A stretch of 64,000 bases of DNA from Allodiplogaster sudhausi (taxonomy: Eukaryota > Nematoda > Chromadorea > Rhabditida > Diplogasteridae). Position 1 is the stretch's first letter. Each line of letters opens with the position of its first letter. The translations under genes and the position numbers were made by a program. Location: NCBI GenBank assembly GCA_945643635.1, contig CALZFC010000045.1, positions 2,964,501 to 3,028,500 on the forward strand, read 5' to 3'. The notes beneath the pieces were generated by a model that was not told the DNA's origin, did not search any database, and saw nothing but the letters and a program-made list of their open reading frames with translations. Of this stretch, positions 12,545 through 25,385 are shown one piece after another.

Positions 12545-13713
12545 TCATCCAATGCCAATTCCGAATCCACTTCCAATGCCGAAGTTTCCTATGGGTGTTC
12601 CGACTCCGAGTCCATTGCTCCAGCCGAGGTTGAAGAGTCCTCCTCCCCCTCCGTATCCACCCGAGCCATATCCGGGATACCACCCTCCACCATAGCCGCC
12701 ATAGTCTGAAGAGGCATCTCATGCACATGCATTACTTCAACAATATCTACTGTGCACAAACCAAGTGAAACACAGAATATTCTAACGATAAGGGAGGTGT
12801 TACGAAATAATGTCTACATTTCCTGCATGCTTGGCCTTCGAACCGTGAATTTTGAAAGCAGACAGATGGCAATTTCAGGCATGGAAATGATGAATTAGAC
12901 AGTATCCTAACCGCGGTTGCCGTATCCTCCGTAGTTGTAAGGATAAGAGTAGCCCGTGTAGGCACTCGGATAACTCGGGTAGATCGACGGCCGAGCTCGA
13001 ACGGGCGCGGGCGAGGAGTGCACGTGGATGTGTCTGGAGAACTTTATTTATTTGCAGCTCCATCATATTTTCGATAATGAAACATTCCTAATGTTTAAGA
13101 GAGAATAATTACTATGATGCAGATGCTTTTTCCATTTTTATATATCATGGAAACACGTGTAATTTAATGGATCTACAAGCAATTGAATGGTACCTTGCAT
13201 CTTCTTCGCTGCTGCCCGATCCTTCAGTGATGACAATGATCTTCTTCTTCGTCTGCCCTCCACTCTTCCTCGCTTTCACTCTCAGATAAGTGGCGTAGAG
13301 TCTTCTCTCGTACGCCGTGTCCTCGTCGACCATGAAGAATCACACTTTAGCATTCATTAGCCGTAGATTCTATTCAAGGCTGCACAAGTAAGTAAGAAGA
13401 AGTTTCTTATCACAAAATCAAAAACATTGAAAGAATGAGAGATGAAAATAATCTTGTACCATGTTGAGCTCCGTTGAAGTTCGTCGTCCCGTTCCCTCTC
13501 GTACGTCTCTATGGTGTACGGCTTGTTGCACGTCGTCTTCTCCGGGTGCTTCTTACAGAAGTATTCTTGAAGTATAAAATGAGAAACGGCTTCTTAAAAT
13601 GAAACAAACTCACCGTGAAATATTTTCCGCTCTCTGTAGTCTTGATATTCCGGTTGAGCTGCAGTTCTAATCGCGAAGAGAAGCAGAATAAAGACGGCGA
13701 GTTGTTCTTTCAT
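12545..13713 (-). CDS. Secreted Gly/Tyr-rich protein
   Basis: The ATG at 13711-13713 opens a signal peptide (MKEQLAVFILLLFAIRTAAQ). Exon 1 is 13614-13713 and exon 2 is 13460-13565, which has two cysteines in YFCKKHPEKTTC. A further exon ends at 13194 and encodes a Lys-rich stretch (KARKSGGQTKKKIIVI) followed by Ser/Glu. Exon 12912-13033 (YPSYPSAYTGYSYPYNYGG) and terminal exon 12545-12705 (Gly/Tyr-rich, ending GIGIG) follow in phase. Exon 2 ends with two carried bases and I could not find an acceptor that joins it in frame to the exon ending at 13194. A small exon may be missed, or the first part may be a separate gene. The composition suggests an extracellular structural or matrix protein, as in cuticle-associated or small antimicrobial-like Gly/Tyr-rich proteins; no specific family is claimed. 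Confidence 0.6.
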
Positions 13714-13829
13714 CGTTTGCTACAACGGAGAACTACTTTCGAGATGGAAGGTGAATTGTCGCGATCAATTCCACGCGTGATGTATCCAGTGAAACATCTG
13801 CTGAACCGATTGAAACTAGAGTAGCCGAG

Positions 13830-14497
13830 AGAGTCAATTACAAACCAATTCGCTGAATGTGGAGTGACCACCCTTCAAAAATTTCCATGACATCAGTGAA
13901 ATAGACTTTGTTAGATATCTGCACAATAACTGCATGGCCGTAAGGGAATTTAAGAAGCTACGAACTTCTTGAATGTTTCAAGAAATAAAAAAAGTATAAA
14001 AACAATAAAACTGTGCTTCTCGGTTCATAGAAAATGAGGGGTCGCATCTTCTGTCGTCTTGACTGCTTCGTTTATTCACGAATCTCGGTTCTTCCTGCTG
14101 TTGCGCATCTTCAAGGTCAAGTGATCTACAACTTTCTCTCTCTCTCTCTCTTTCTCTCTTTCTCTCTCTCTATGTCTTTCTCTCTTTCTCGTTCGTCCTC
14201 TTTCTACCTGTTACTCCCCTTCCAATTTTCCAACATCTCTACTCCCCCCCCCTCACTACTCTTTAACCGTCTCTATCTCTCATCCTTTCTGCCCCAAACA
14301 ATACAACTGAATACTGCACGGTATTTCGATTGTATTTGTATTCTTATTCCTCGTGCTCTCCTTAGACTTAGAAGTGTCAAGAATTGCAGGTGCGAGTTGT
14401 TGAGAGAGCATGAGTCATCATGATCTCCTCAGAAGGCCACTTTGTGAAAGGGAGAAAGACGAGACGGCCGAAGCAATGAAGAAAGAGAACGAGTGAA

Positions 14498-14553
<56 letters not shown>

Positions 14554-15370
14554 AAGTGAGAGAAGGAGTGGGAAAGAGAGAATAAAGAAAGTGAGAGAGA
14601 GAAGAGATGAACAATAGGGAAGAATTAAATGAAGTTGGATAAAGAATTAAGCGAGGGGTCAGTGGGAAATAGAAGCAACATGTTTTGACGAAAATACGAC
14701 TTATTTGATGGCAGTGAAAGATGAGTCAGATGTGGGTGCTGAAAGCGTGAAAATCCTTCATGGCCCTGCATAGCAGATTGTATCTGAATATATATTTGCT
14801 ATGTATGCTATTTTATTATTAGAAACAGTACAGGGAGTGCCAGTACTTGCAGATTACAAGAAGCCTTTGAGGAGATAACTTCCCTCATTGGCCGCCAACT
14901 TCTAATTCAAATGGGCTCTGATTATCGACGAGCAAAATTGTCACTCTGACAAAATGACATAATCAGTTGTACTCTTGAGTGAGTGTGTTTCTGCTGCAAT
15001 TACATGGGAGGAGAGAGCAAGCGAAGTGAGGAGAGTGTAAAGAGAAAGAGAGGAGAGGACACTGCCAATTTGTGTTTGGCGAGGCTAAAGAGGGCAATGA
15101 GAAGAGAGAAAGAGAGAGGGGAGAATGTGGAAGTAAGTGTATATGTAATTAGGATGCTTGGTAATAGTTGCCAGCCAGAATGGGCTTCGTTGTGTTCTCT
15201 TCTCTCCTCCCCCCCCCCTCCTTCTTACTCCTGAATGGCAGGTAGTGAATGGCTCAGCCTTGCTAATGCAACTAATAGTGGATTCGTATGGTGACTGAAG
15301 CCGCTCTCGGCCTGACAAATTCAATTAGCCATTGCCTCTGGCATAAGCGGCGAGCACCTTACTCGCCAAA

Positions 15371-15422
<52 letters not shown>

Positions 15423-16097
15423 GCTTTTCTCCTTCTGTCTCCCTTCCTCTCTCTCTCTCTATCTCTCTTTCTCTCTCCTTTTCCTTCTCTTTCTTTCTCT
15501 TTCCATTTCTCACTCACGGCTCCAGATAACAACTGCTAATTCTGGATGCTTCCTGGCTGGACAACTAAACGCAAAGCGTCTTGAACATTGCGATTCCAAC
15601 TAACGGCTGTAAGAAATATCATAAATAAATCGTTGTATTGATATTCAGTTTTTAAATATTCCACAAGCATTATTTAGCAATGGTGAAAGTTCTTCAAACT
15701 TTAGTGGTCCCCTTTCACGCCTCGACTCTGCCTCGCATCCGAATCATTACCTTCTTCTAATTGAATAACCAGGTCGCTGCAAGAGAATGAGTTATCGCTC
15801 CTTTCCTTCCCCAAATGGCTGCACATTATGTGATCTCTCTTTCTCTTTCTCTCTCTCTCTGTCTCTTTCTTTCTTTCTCTCTCTTTCTCTTTCTCTCTCT
15901 CTCTTTCTCTCTCCGTCTCTCTTTCTCTTTCTCTCTCTTTCTTTCTCTCTCTCTCTTTCCGCATCCCTCCCTTCGTCTCCATTTTCGTCCCTATTAATTT
16001 ATTTCTCCATTATGGCGCAGTCAATGCACTTCAGATTCTTGCGCCCTCGAAAAAGTATTCCAACGCTAGTATTGAGATAATCTCCTGATATCTCTCA

Positions 16098-16128
<31 letters not shown>

Positions 16129-17052
16129 TCCGCTATCACTCTCCCACACATTAACAACTCGCTTACGAAGCGAGACAAATATGGCACTGCCCTTCTCTCT
16201 CCCAATAATCAGATTATTAACATTTTACTAGTTTCCGAATACTTTCTCATATTCTCACGACGCACGGAGAAGTCATTCCATGCAGCGAATTAGCCCCATC
16301 TCCAGTAAGTAGTCACAATTTTATGGTCTATGTGCATACATATGTATGTACATATGCCCATGCCCTCTCTTGCAGCTTTCTAGTTCAGGCTCTCTCACTT
16401 TACATATGTATGTACCCTCTGTCTCCTCTCATCTATCTCTCTTTCTCTTTCTACCAATTCCTCTCTCCTATTCCACTCTCCCCCATGTTTCTCTAAATGT
16501 CCATTCAACTGTCTCGATCACACGGTCGATTGCATGTGCCAGGAAACGGGGATTTCTCACTTTACTGATCTGATGTACAAACGCATTGGAGCTTCATTGA
16601 TAGCATTAGTTAGCGCTGTGGAGAGTGAGCAAGAGAGTGCAAGAGTGCAGGAGACGCAGAGTGCGAGAGTGCTGGAGGCACTTATCCATCTCTGGCGTTT
16701 CCATGAAATCTAGTGAGATTAATAATGTCCATGAAAAGTAGCTTCTTTCTCCGCTCAGTCTCTCCATGGCTACAGAGAGAGTGGAAACATATGAATTGGC
16801 GAGAAACTTCGCTGCCATTGTCTCTTCCATGATTCTATCACAATGCATTAGACGAATTATCTCTAATAGTCCTCTATTATTTCCTTTCCGACTTTAATTC
16901 GTTGTACACAGCGTGAGAGCAGTGCTGCATAAATAAGCTCGTATAAGTTGTTGATCTCCCGCCTTCTTATAGTTCTGCTACCTCTTTTTTACCCTTCCCC
17001 TCTAACTCAGTCTTTCTCTTTCACTCCCTCTCAATCCTTATCTCGCTCTCTT

Positions 17053-17093
<41 letters not shown>

Positions 17094-17440
17094 TTCTCTC
17101 TCTTTCTCTCACTCACTCTCTCTCTATCTCTCTCTTTTTCTCTTGATCTCTATATTCCTAGTCTTCCCTCTGTCCGTCTTTGATGTTTTCTCACGTTGTG
17201 TCTGTCTGCTAAGAGCCGCTTCATCGCATTCGACGTTACTAAAACAATAGACTCGTAAATGCGTTTATGCGTATGAATGAATGATGTTTTGTATTTTGGT
17301 TCTCACTGCTGTCTTCTTCTCTTCCTCCATATCTATCTCTTTTTCTCTCTCACTCTCTCTCTCTGTCTCTCTTTCTCCAACTTTCTCTCTCTGCCTCATG
17401 ACACCTGCCTCCCATGTTTCTTTATCATATCAGCTGAAGC
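13830..17440. repeat. Gene-poor region packed with CT/GA microsatellites
   Basis: CT-rich tracts occur at 14131-14190, 15372-15515, 15835-15962, 16100-16130 and 17044-17145; GA tracts occur at 14498-14610 and 15010-15125. The Ser/Leu/Phe-rich and Arg/Glu-rich open frames here are products of these repeats. I find no convincing exon. The stretch may include regulatory DNA of the homeobox gene that follows. Confidence 0.7.
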
Positions 17441-17453
17441 CCGTCTAGTCGAA

Positions 17454-17520
17454 ATGTCTGAAGGTAGCACCGCCACGACCTACAACGACGTCTTCGCCAT
17501 GCTGAACCTCACAGGTCCAA

Positions 17521-17553
<33 letters not shown>

Positions 17554-19834
17554 GAGAGAGATAAAAAAGTAACGAAGAGAAGAGAGAGACGAGAGAGAAG
17601 AGAGGCGAGGAAGAAAAATGTGAACGTATAGTCATCACCGGGGCCAACTACAAACAAATACAAACATGATTCATTCAGCGTATTCGAGATGATCAGGGGA
17701 AATTTCATGAACATACATACATACAATAATTTACTAAAGAGAAACTTCTTAATTGAATTATTGAGTTTGTTCTTAACTTTTTCAAAATTGTTTTACATTA
17801 TCTTTATATGTAATACGTACATTTAAAGCAGTAGACTGTCCGAAAGAGAAGAATGGCTCGTAGTTCGAATGTGAGAATGTTTGTGTACAAATAACCTCCG
17901 CATCGGAATTGAAAGTGTGATTTCCCATAGCATTTACTTTTTTCATTTCCCAGCGACTGATTGGTTGCACGGATTCAGCTCTTTTTAGAAAGGCAAGCGT
18001 TCTCTTTCATTAGCAATGACGTCATCGTTTTAAAAGAATGCCTTCTTCTTCTTATTCCAGCAAAGGGATACAATCAGAGATAAAATTAGTTGATTATCTT
18101 GGCCACCTTATAATTAGATTAGCTTTCTTTTCCCGCGTATGAGAAAGAGAAAGAATGGCCCAGAAGCAGAAGTGGCAATTATCTTGTAATTGTGAAGACC
18201 TCCACATGACTTCTGCTGATTAGTGATGTAAATAATTAGTGAAGCAAGCTTGTATTTATCTTGAAGCTTTGTATAATAACTGGCTGCTTTATCGTCTGCG
18301 CTCTCTTCAGCCGCCCATCACTCGCCCCTGGACATTCTCATGTCCGCCAGCACGCACAAGACGAAGATGCGGCGCAACCGAACCACCTTCACTGCCTTTC
18401 AGGTTAGATTCGCTTCTTGCATTTGTAGTTTCATTTTTTTCAGGTGTTTCCCAATTCATGGATAATACATATTGGGTAGATACATGTACCATCTATGTAC
18501 TATGTCAATGCTTTCACGTCCACTAACTGTGGTCAACTGCGATATAAAAAGCAAAAGGGTCAACGAGATTTTGTAGCTTTTTCCATGTATAACTGTGTCT
18601 CAGCCGGTTCTTCTCCATGCAGCCTCTTTTTTTACGCAAAACATTGATATTGTATGACGCTGATGCGTAACATTGTCAATGTGTCTTCTCATTGTTCTTG
18701 GCCCCGAATCTTCCGAGTGAATAAGCAGAAAACTAAGACGATAGATTCTATTTACCGTGTCGCAAAACATTAGAAAGCGCGAAGTCTCCTCTTGATGACG
18801 TCCGCGATACGTTTTATGCCACTTTTTATTATTAGTTCACGCATTTCAACGTAACTCAAGTTATTAGAAGCGTGAAAAAGCATGCAATCTACATAGTATA
18901 TTCATGTGTATTTAAACATAGTTCAGTCATCTCTTCTTTCTACAATCGATCGTTTGAATTTACTATATATATAAAAAGACGAGTACATATGAAACAGAAA
19001 ACCAAAAAATAAAGTGCACTCCCGGGTGTGAATGATCATTGAAAAGTGAATTTGCAGTTGTCCGAGCTGGAATCTGCATTTCGGAAAGCACCCTATCCAG
19101 ACGTGGCCGTGCGAGAAGCACTCGGGGCACGCATCAACCTCAATGAAGCTAGAATTCAGGTCAGCCAAACAACGAGAGAGTGAGAGAAAGAGAGAGGCAG
19201 AGAGAGAGGGGATATCAGAGATAAGGAGGACGACTCGAAAGGCAGAGAGCAAAAATAGTTAGAGAGAGAGAGAGAAGGGAAGATAGAAGAGAAAGAAGGA
19301 AGTTAGGAGAGAAGGGGAGAGACTGAGAAAGGAATGAGTATTTCCTTGCAGGTATGGTTCCAGAACAGACGAGCCAAGTACCGCAAGGAGGCCAAGTCAA
19401 CGCGGCGGTTGATGGGTGGAGGAGGAACGGCCGCCCCTTCCGAAGAGCTTCTCAAGCAATTCGCGGCAGCTATGGCAGTGGCTTCAGGAATAGAAGATGA
19501 GCAACGGAAGAGCGACGAGGAGGGGATGCTCATGGAAGAGGCAGAGGCACCACTCAATCTCAGTCTCAGCCGATCGGGCAGTGACGCCTCCGAGGACAGC
19601 AACAAGCAGCACAGGGACGAGCTGCTCGAGGAGGTCGCCGCCAACCAGGCTGCCATGGCTGTGGAGTGGATCCGCCAGCTCACTGCTGCCACCTCTCTCA
19701 TGGTTGGCAAGGCCAAGGAGGACGACGAGCAGACGAAGATCGCTCATCAGCCTAATCATGGCATTACTATCACTATCACACCAGCTGAAAAGGAGGACGA
19801 AGAAGAGGACGAGAGGGATGGGAAGGAGCGTTAA
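17454..19834 (+). CDS. Paired-like (Q50) homeobox transcription factor, 245 aa
   Basis: Four exons join in phase: 17454-17514, 18311-18402, 19058-19159 and 19352-19834 (stop 19832-19834). The homeodomain covers residues about 40-99 and is split by two introns. Helix 3 reads [16 protein letters not shown], with W48, F49, Q50 and N51 (residue 90) intact, so it is paired-like class without a paired domain seen. The LNEARIQ stretch recalls the nematode UNC-42/Prop-like group, but that placement is tentative. A PLNLSLS motif at residues 152-158 resembles the PxDLS/PLNLS site that recruits CtBP corepressors. The rest of the C-terminus is acidic and Ala-rich. An acceptor (CATATCAG) lies 20 bp before the ATG and could serve a 5' UTR intron or spliced-leader addition. 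The protein should act in the nucleus as a DNA-binding regulator. Introns carry GA microsatellites. Confidence 0.8.
17520..17620. repeat. GA microsatellite in homeobox-gene intron 1
   Basis: A run of GA repeats starts five bases after the exon 1 donor (GTCCAA). It is thus almost at the splice junction. Confidence 0.85.
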
Positions 19835-20411
19835 GTTAGAGAAGAAGACTTCCAGGTACTCAAGAAGATCATCATTCTTTCACAGATCTCGATAAGCCAT
19901 GGGTTTACTTTACATGTTAACAATGATCTTCTTTTTGATTGTGTATTGTTAACAGATGCTGCTTGCTTCATTCTATCGATTCTATTTATACATATCCGCA
20001 AATGTACTATTCCTGCGATTTGATGTTCATACATGTGGATAAAATTCTATGCCAGGAATGGCGAGTTATAGAAACATTACATAGGAAACCTCTAATTAGC
20101 ATGGATATGCGCAATGGAAATAAGTTGAGCAGAAAGTGCAACTAATTGTAAGGCAGATGTTTAGTGAGCAGAACCCAGTTGAGGGAAGGTATCAATTGGT
20201 CTGTGTAAAAATATCACCGAAAAGATATACGACTAGGATAATGCTACATGACTTAAGGCGTAAGACAAACTCGCAATCAATGTTTGGAATGGTTAAAAAT
20301 ACTGAAGAGGCAAGTAGTTCATATGACAAAGACTAGTTTGATATGAGAAGTTCGAGGAGAAAGCAGGGCGAACGTAGTAGATGAAGAGTGTGTGTGGGTG
20401 TGAAAGAGAAG

Positions 20412-22392
20412 CTAGAGAAGCGCGAGCGCGAGTTGAACATGCTTGTCAATGCACTCGTGGAGCTCAGCGATGGGAACGAACTCGCCAGGTCCGTGAGCTA
20501 CAGTAATCGAGCCAGCGCCGAAGAGATACGCACCTGAATTGTAGCAGATATCAGTGAATAGGATGCAATTTGTCTCTTTGAATCCTCTTTTTGGTTACCT
20601 TTGAGCTTCTCAAAGTGCTTGTAGTAAGGGAGATCGGTGTTGAAGCTGGCTTGGCCGAGCTGAGCATCAAAGGGCGGCTGAGATAGCTTGACCTGTAAGA
20701 GAATGGTAGTTGATATAATGGTAGAGACAAAGAAGTGAAGATACCGGATTGTTCTCTCCAATGAACTGGACAGTCGCGCGATCCCCAATGATGCTCGCCA
20801 GCCGCTGCTTCATGTCATCCACCGATGTCGTGACGCGGAAGAACACCTTAAGTGCTTTCCATAATCTTTCAGAATTAAAATACCGAAGACATAGTTTAAA
20901 AAAACATGGTCAAAGTAATAAAGAAGCGTAAGATTAGAACAAACCTGGGCCTGGGCGTGCTCTGCCCACGCATTCAGAGCTTGGCCACCCTGGATCTTGC
21001 CAATGTTGTAGGTGGTGTTCCCTGCGAACAACGTTTTTCAGCATTATGTACAGACATACATACTATACCTGACAAGAGATAAAGAGAAGAAATTTTAAGA
21101 TAGAAAAGAAAGAAAGAGAAAGAGAGGGACCCACCGAGTTGCGGATCCCTCGGCCATTCGTAGTGAGTGATGTCCTCGAGGACAGCGAGGAGTTCGTGAA
21201 TGGCTGACCTCCCTGTCTCCGGGTAGCCCGAATGGCCGGCCTTGCCCGTTACCGACAGATTAAACTGTTAACATATTCATTTATGACTGTTTAAGATTAT
21301 TCACCAAATACTCATCAGTAATTCCAGCAATGAATAAAGTGAATAATGATAATTAATATGACAACTCACTTTCAGGGCTCCCTTCTGAATGAGTGCATAC
21401 TTCAGCTCAGTCGGCTCCCCCACCACCAGAAACTCGGGCGAGAGTCCGGTTAGGTTGTTACAGTACTAAAATTTTATTTTTTATTCTGTAAGAATGAAGT
21501 TTTCACTTCATTTTCTCTAACGACTCCTTTAATAGTTTAATGTTGCTGGCGGAAACACTGCAGAACACCAAAAGTAAGAGTGTGACTAGCGTTCATTCCG
21601 ATGTGGTCGACTTCCTCTCCGACGACGAAGAGAAGTCCGACGTCAGCTGCCTTCTCCGGATGCGCACGAGCCAGTTGACGGGCCGCTTGCACCATGCAGG
21701 CAACCTGGCCTTCAAGTTTATCGCCATTTTAGTAGCTTAGTAAATTGAGAATTAGAAAGAGTAATCGACCTTTTGCATCGGCTGAGCCTCTTCCGTAGAT
21801 GTTCTTCTCGTCGCGGCTGAAAGGAAGGAATGGTGGCACAGTGTCGAGATGCGAGTTGAACACGAAGCGAGGAGCTGAAATCGTCAATATATAGTATGTA
21901 CATATGTATATGCCCTACTTTATACTGTAAAAAAATTTCAAAAGCGAAAATATACATATAGATGTGTAGATATTTTCCATTAGCCTTACCATGTTCCGCC
22001 TGCCTCGTGGCATACACGTTGTGTCTGCCCGTGCCGACTTCTTGCCGCGTCACCAGCCATCCCTCTGCTTGCAGTCCAGCCGCGAGGTAATCACTTACGT
22101 CGCCTGCAATTCATACTTTATCTATTTGGTAATATTTTTTTCTTTTTTTTTTTAAGACTTAATTTTACTTGGCCACCTAAAATAGTTGATAGCAAAAATA
22201 GAATAAATCTCTCTTCAATTGAAAATGTAAAACATAAAGCAACCCACCTTCCTCTTCAGTTGTTGAGACAATGTCCATGAGACCTTGCAAGAGATCGACG
22301 ACATTGTCAGGAAGAGTGACCGGAGAGGACGAGCCACGAGAGGAGAAGAGAGAAGTCGCGACGGCAATGCCTAGCAGAAAGGAGGAGTGCAT
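20412..22392 (-). CDS. M20-family metallohydrolase, acetylornithine-deacetylase-like, 375 aa
   Basis: Eleven exons join in phase on the minus strand: 22248-22392, 21990-22103, 21770-21874, 21587-21709, 21507-21526 (only 20 nt), 21370-21465, 21135-21264, 20945-21021, 20745-20846, 20599-20692 and 20412-20533. All the metal-centre residues of the family can be placed: HLD (His95, Asp97), GRGSADAKG (Asp119), GEE (Glu153, Glu154), GEPTE (Glu186) and the late AHGPGEF (His349). GKAGHSGYP (His212) is the dimerisation-domain histidine. Family members hydrolyse N-acyl amino acids or small peptides using one or two zinc ions. The order of motifs fits ArgE/DapE-type enzymes more than aminoacylase-1, but substrate cannot be read from sequence. 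The first about 30 residues are hydrophobic and Ser-rich and may be a signal peptide. The microexon was chosen because it is the only path that restores phase. Confidence 0.8.
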
Positions 22393-22440
22393 TCGGGGAG
22401 AATGAGGTGGTGAGAAGATGGGGGACAACTAGGCCAGATC

Positions 22441-22475
<35 letters not shown>

Positions 22476-22599
22476 CCCTTTGTGTCTCCTTGCTCAACAG
22501 AGATATCCACCGGGTACATTTAAAGTATCATCACACGGACTGGATTTATCAGCACAAATATTAGAGATCAATCTGTAATATGCAGATCGCATCAGCCAG

Positions 22600-22733
22600 T
22601 TAAGATACGCACAGACAAGGACGACGAGAGTGATGAGAATGCCGGTTGTGAGTGTCCAGCAACGACGCTTTCTCGCTCTGGCTGCCAGTGTCTCCTTCTC
22701 TTCCGCTGTCACAGGAAAGACAGTCGAAGGCAT
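22600..22733 (-). CDS. Candidate exon with one transmembrane segment
   Basis: After an acceptor CTGTGACAG (ending near 22710) the frame reads EEKETLAARARKRRCW and then a hydrophobic run (TTGILITLVVLVCAYLN). This looks like a cytoplasmic basic stretch followed by a signal anchor, typical of a type II membrane protein. A GTATCT donor follows the hydrophobic run. It lies 200 bp upstream of the M20 gene on the same strand. It could be an alternative 5' exon of that gene, but I found no in-phase join. Confidence 0.3.
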
Positions 22734-22739
22734 TCAGGA

Positions 22740-23461
22740 TCAGAAGCGCCTTGCACACACGAATTAACATTTCAATCCATAAAGAGCAACGGATTCGGTG
22801 GTGGAAACGGGGAAAAGTAATCATAGGAAATGATTCAGGCAATGGTTTTCCGGTCATAACCTCTCCGCCATACATAGTATGTATGTAGGTATGTACATTC
22901 ATCATGGAGAATGGTTATGACAGAGATATTTGACATGGAGAGAGACGACCATGATGAGAGTGTGAAGGGTGAGAGTGAAAGGAGAGGAACGGAATAGGGA
23001 GAGGAGATGACAAAAGAGACAAAGAAGCGCGCCATCCTCTCCTCGCAGATAGAAAGGGCAACCCCGTTCAGTTCCACTCCATCTCAGGTCGGGAATTGAG
23101 CGATCTTACACCTTTTTCTGTTTCATGAATGAATCCTGCCAGTGACTTTGCCATTTGTGACACTGACTTCCTGACTTGATTTCGATCAGTCATTCCTCCC
23201 TCCCCCCTTCCCACAATCTGATGCAACTTATTATGCATGTTTCCGCTGACAGAAATGCTTTATCAGCGGAATTTTGACACCGAGTTACAAGAGAGATTAA
23301 TTCAGTACACAGAATTGAATTCAGGCAATATTGCCAGAGAACTGTAAACGACATCGGTGTTGCATCGACAGTTTCTGGAGATTGCTGAGTAGCCAAAGGG
23401 AGATAGAAAGAGAGAATGAGAGAGAGAAAGAGATAGGGAGAATGAGAGAGAGAGGGAGAAT

Positions 23462-23497
<36 letters not shown>

Positions 23498-25348
23498 AGC
23501 ATTGCATAATGGGCCTGGACACCGCGGGGCCTATAATTGGAATAGCCAGATTCGTCTATTATCCACTCGAAGAACTTGCCACTTGTGCTTCTTCGTCTCT
23601 TCCTCGACTCTATTCCACCAATTCGCTCTGCTTTTTCAAGCCATTCTTATTCGCGTTGTTTTTGGAAACTTCCTGCTTTGACACGCTTTGGTTGCCTGAT
23701 TTGACTCTCTGCTGGATAATCTTCCTCTCCCATCGCCCTACAGGATGCCGTTCCCTCTTTGTCCACGCCGCCCCCTAAACTACCCTTCGCCTTTCTATTT
23801 CTGCCATGCCACTCCTCCTCTTCAGCCATGTGCATGTCCTTTTACGTTTCTCCATTGCTTCTCTTCTTTTCTCGCCAAGTCTGCTTATTCTCCTGTTCTC
23901 TTTTCCTCTTTTTTTTCAACTTCGCAATCGCGATTGCGGGATTGCCGGAGGGCAAAGAAGAGAGAGAGATAGGATATTGAGGTTGAGTGAAAGTGAGAGA
24001 GGAAACCGAGTCGGACAGGGAACCGGAGAAACATAGAAAGAGCGAGTGAGGAAGAGAGAATGAGAGAGAGGGAGAGAGTAAATTCCGGAGAGAGTGACCA
24101 GGCGTGAGAAGTGGACACAAGACCAGTGCCATCCCCGTTTGCCATTCGCTGGTCACTTGCCCCGGATCGTTTCACCCTGCCCTTCTTTGTCATTCTCAGC
24201 ATGTGTGTCCTACTCTCCTTTTAAATATTCCGTTTGAAGGATATCAATGGTTTTGTTCTTAAGTTGCTAAGCTTCATTGAATCCTCCATCTCTATCCTTG
24301 AGCGGTGCCTTTTCGGGTCGACCTCCAAATCTTTGGCAACAAACTTTTTTAACAGGGGTGCTTTGCATATCATTGGTGGCATCCTTTTATGTCTTCTCTC
24401 TATCCTTATCTCTCTCTCTTCTCACTCTCACTCTCTCACTCTCTCTCTTTTTCTTTCACTCTTTTTGCATATTCAATACATAAAATGGCTCAAGCTGTTG
24501 TGCAGCTTCATTACGCTTTTCCAATTATTACATTTCTCTCCGTCGTTCTCTGTGGATCTGTCACAATTCGCTCCCAATCATCTTTTCTTCTTCTCTTTCC
24601 TCTCCATTTCTCTCGTCATCCACGTTTACATTCATTCTCAGGCACTTGCCATTCTTGTACTTTCTGCCACATCCTTTCCCTCTGCAATTTACAATTCATC
24701 TTTCTCCCTCTCTCATTACTCTCTATCTCTCCGTCTCTCTCTTCTTCACTATCTCTCTCTCTCTTACTGTCTCGGTCTCTTCACATTGTCCGATTAGTCA
24801 CGCTCTCTGCAATCCCGCGAGTGTTCCCATTTATGTCAATTGGCGCCCTTCTGGTTTGCCTCCCGTTCTTTGTTATTCATCCTCTCCTCTTCTGTCTCTC
24901 CTTCTCTCTCCCTTTGAACTCTCTCCATTCTCTGCCCCTTACCCTCTGCCCTTCCTCCTCTCGATCTCTTTCTACAAGCACTTCGGTATGTCACTCTGCA
25001 ATGACGAGCCTGCTTGAGTCAGAGAAAGAATGAATGAGAGACATGCTTCCCTTTTCTTGCCTGACAAAATGAATACGAGTCACAGAGTCCGATTAAGCTT
25101 CCCGTTCTTACTCTTTTTCGTTAGTCCTTTAGGTCTTTCTTGTACTCTCCCTCTCTCTACTCTCTCGCTCTCTCTCTCTACCTATCTTACTCTCTCTCTC
25201 TCTTTCTTATCTCTCTTTTCTTCTCTTTCTTGGTTCTTATACTTCCCTGTCTCTCTCCTTGTTTCTCATTGTCAGTTGAACTCTGCATTCGTCATCTCCT
25301 AATGTGCCATAGGGGATGACTTACAGCTTTGTACAGTGTGCTGTGAAG

Positions 25349-25385
<37 letters not shown>

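Noticed and set aside
23190..24202. Several overlapping frames on both strands suggesting a gene
   Set aside because: Frames are open because of GA/CT bias; no pair of exons with matching phase was found.
24234..25302. Long Ser/Leu/Phe plus-strand frames that look like membrane proteins
   Set aside because: They are translated CT-rich repeats. Several overlapping frames are open at once, which is a sign of base composition and not of coding.
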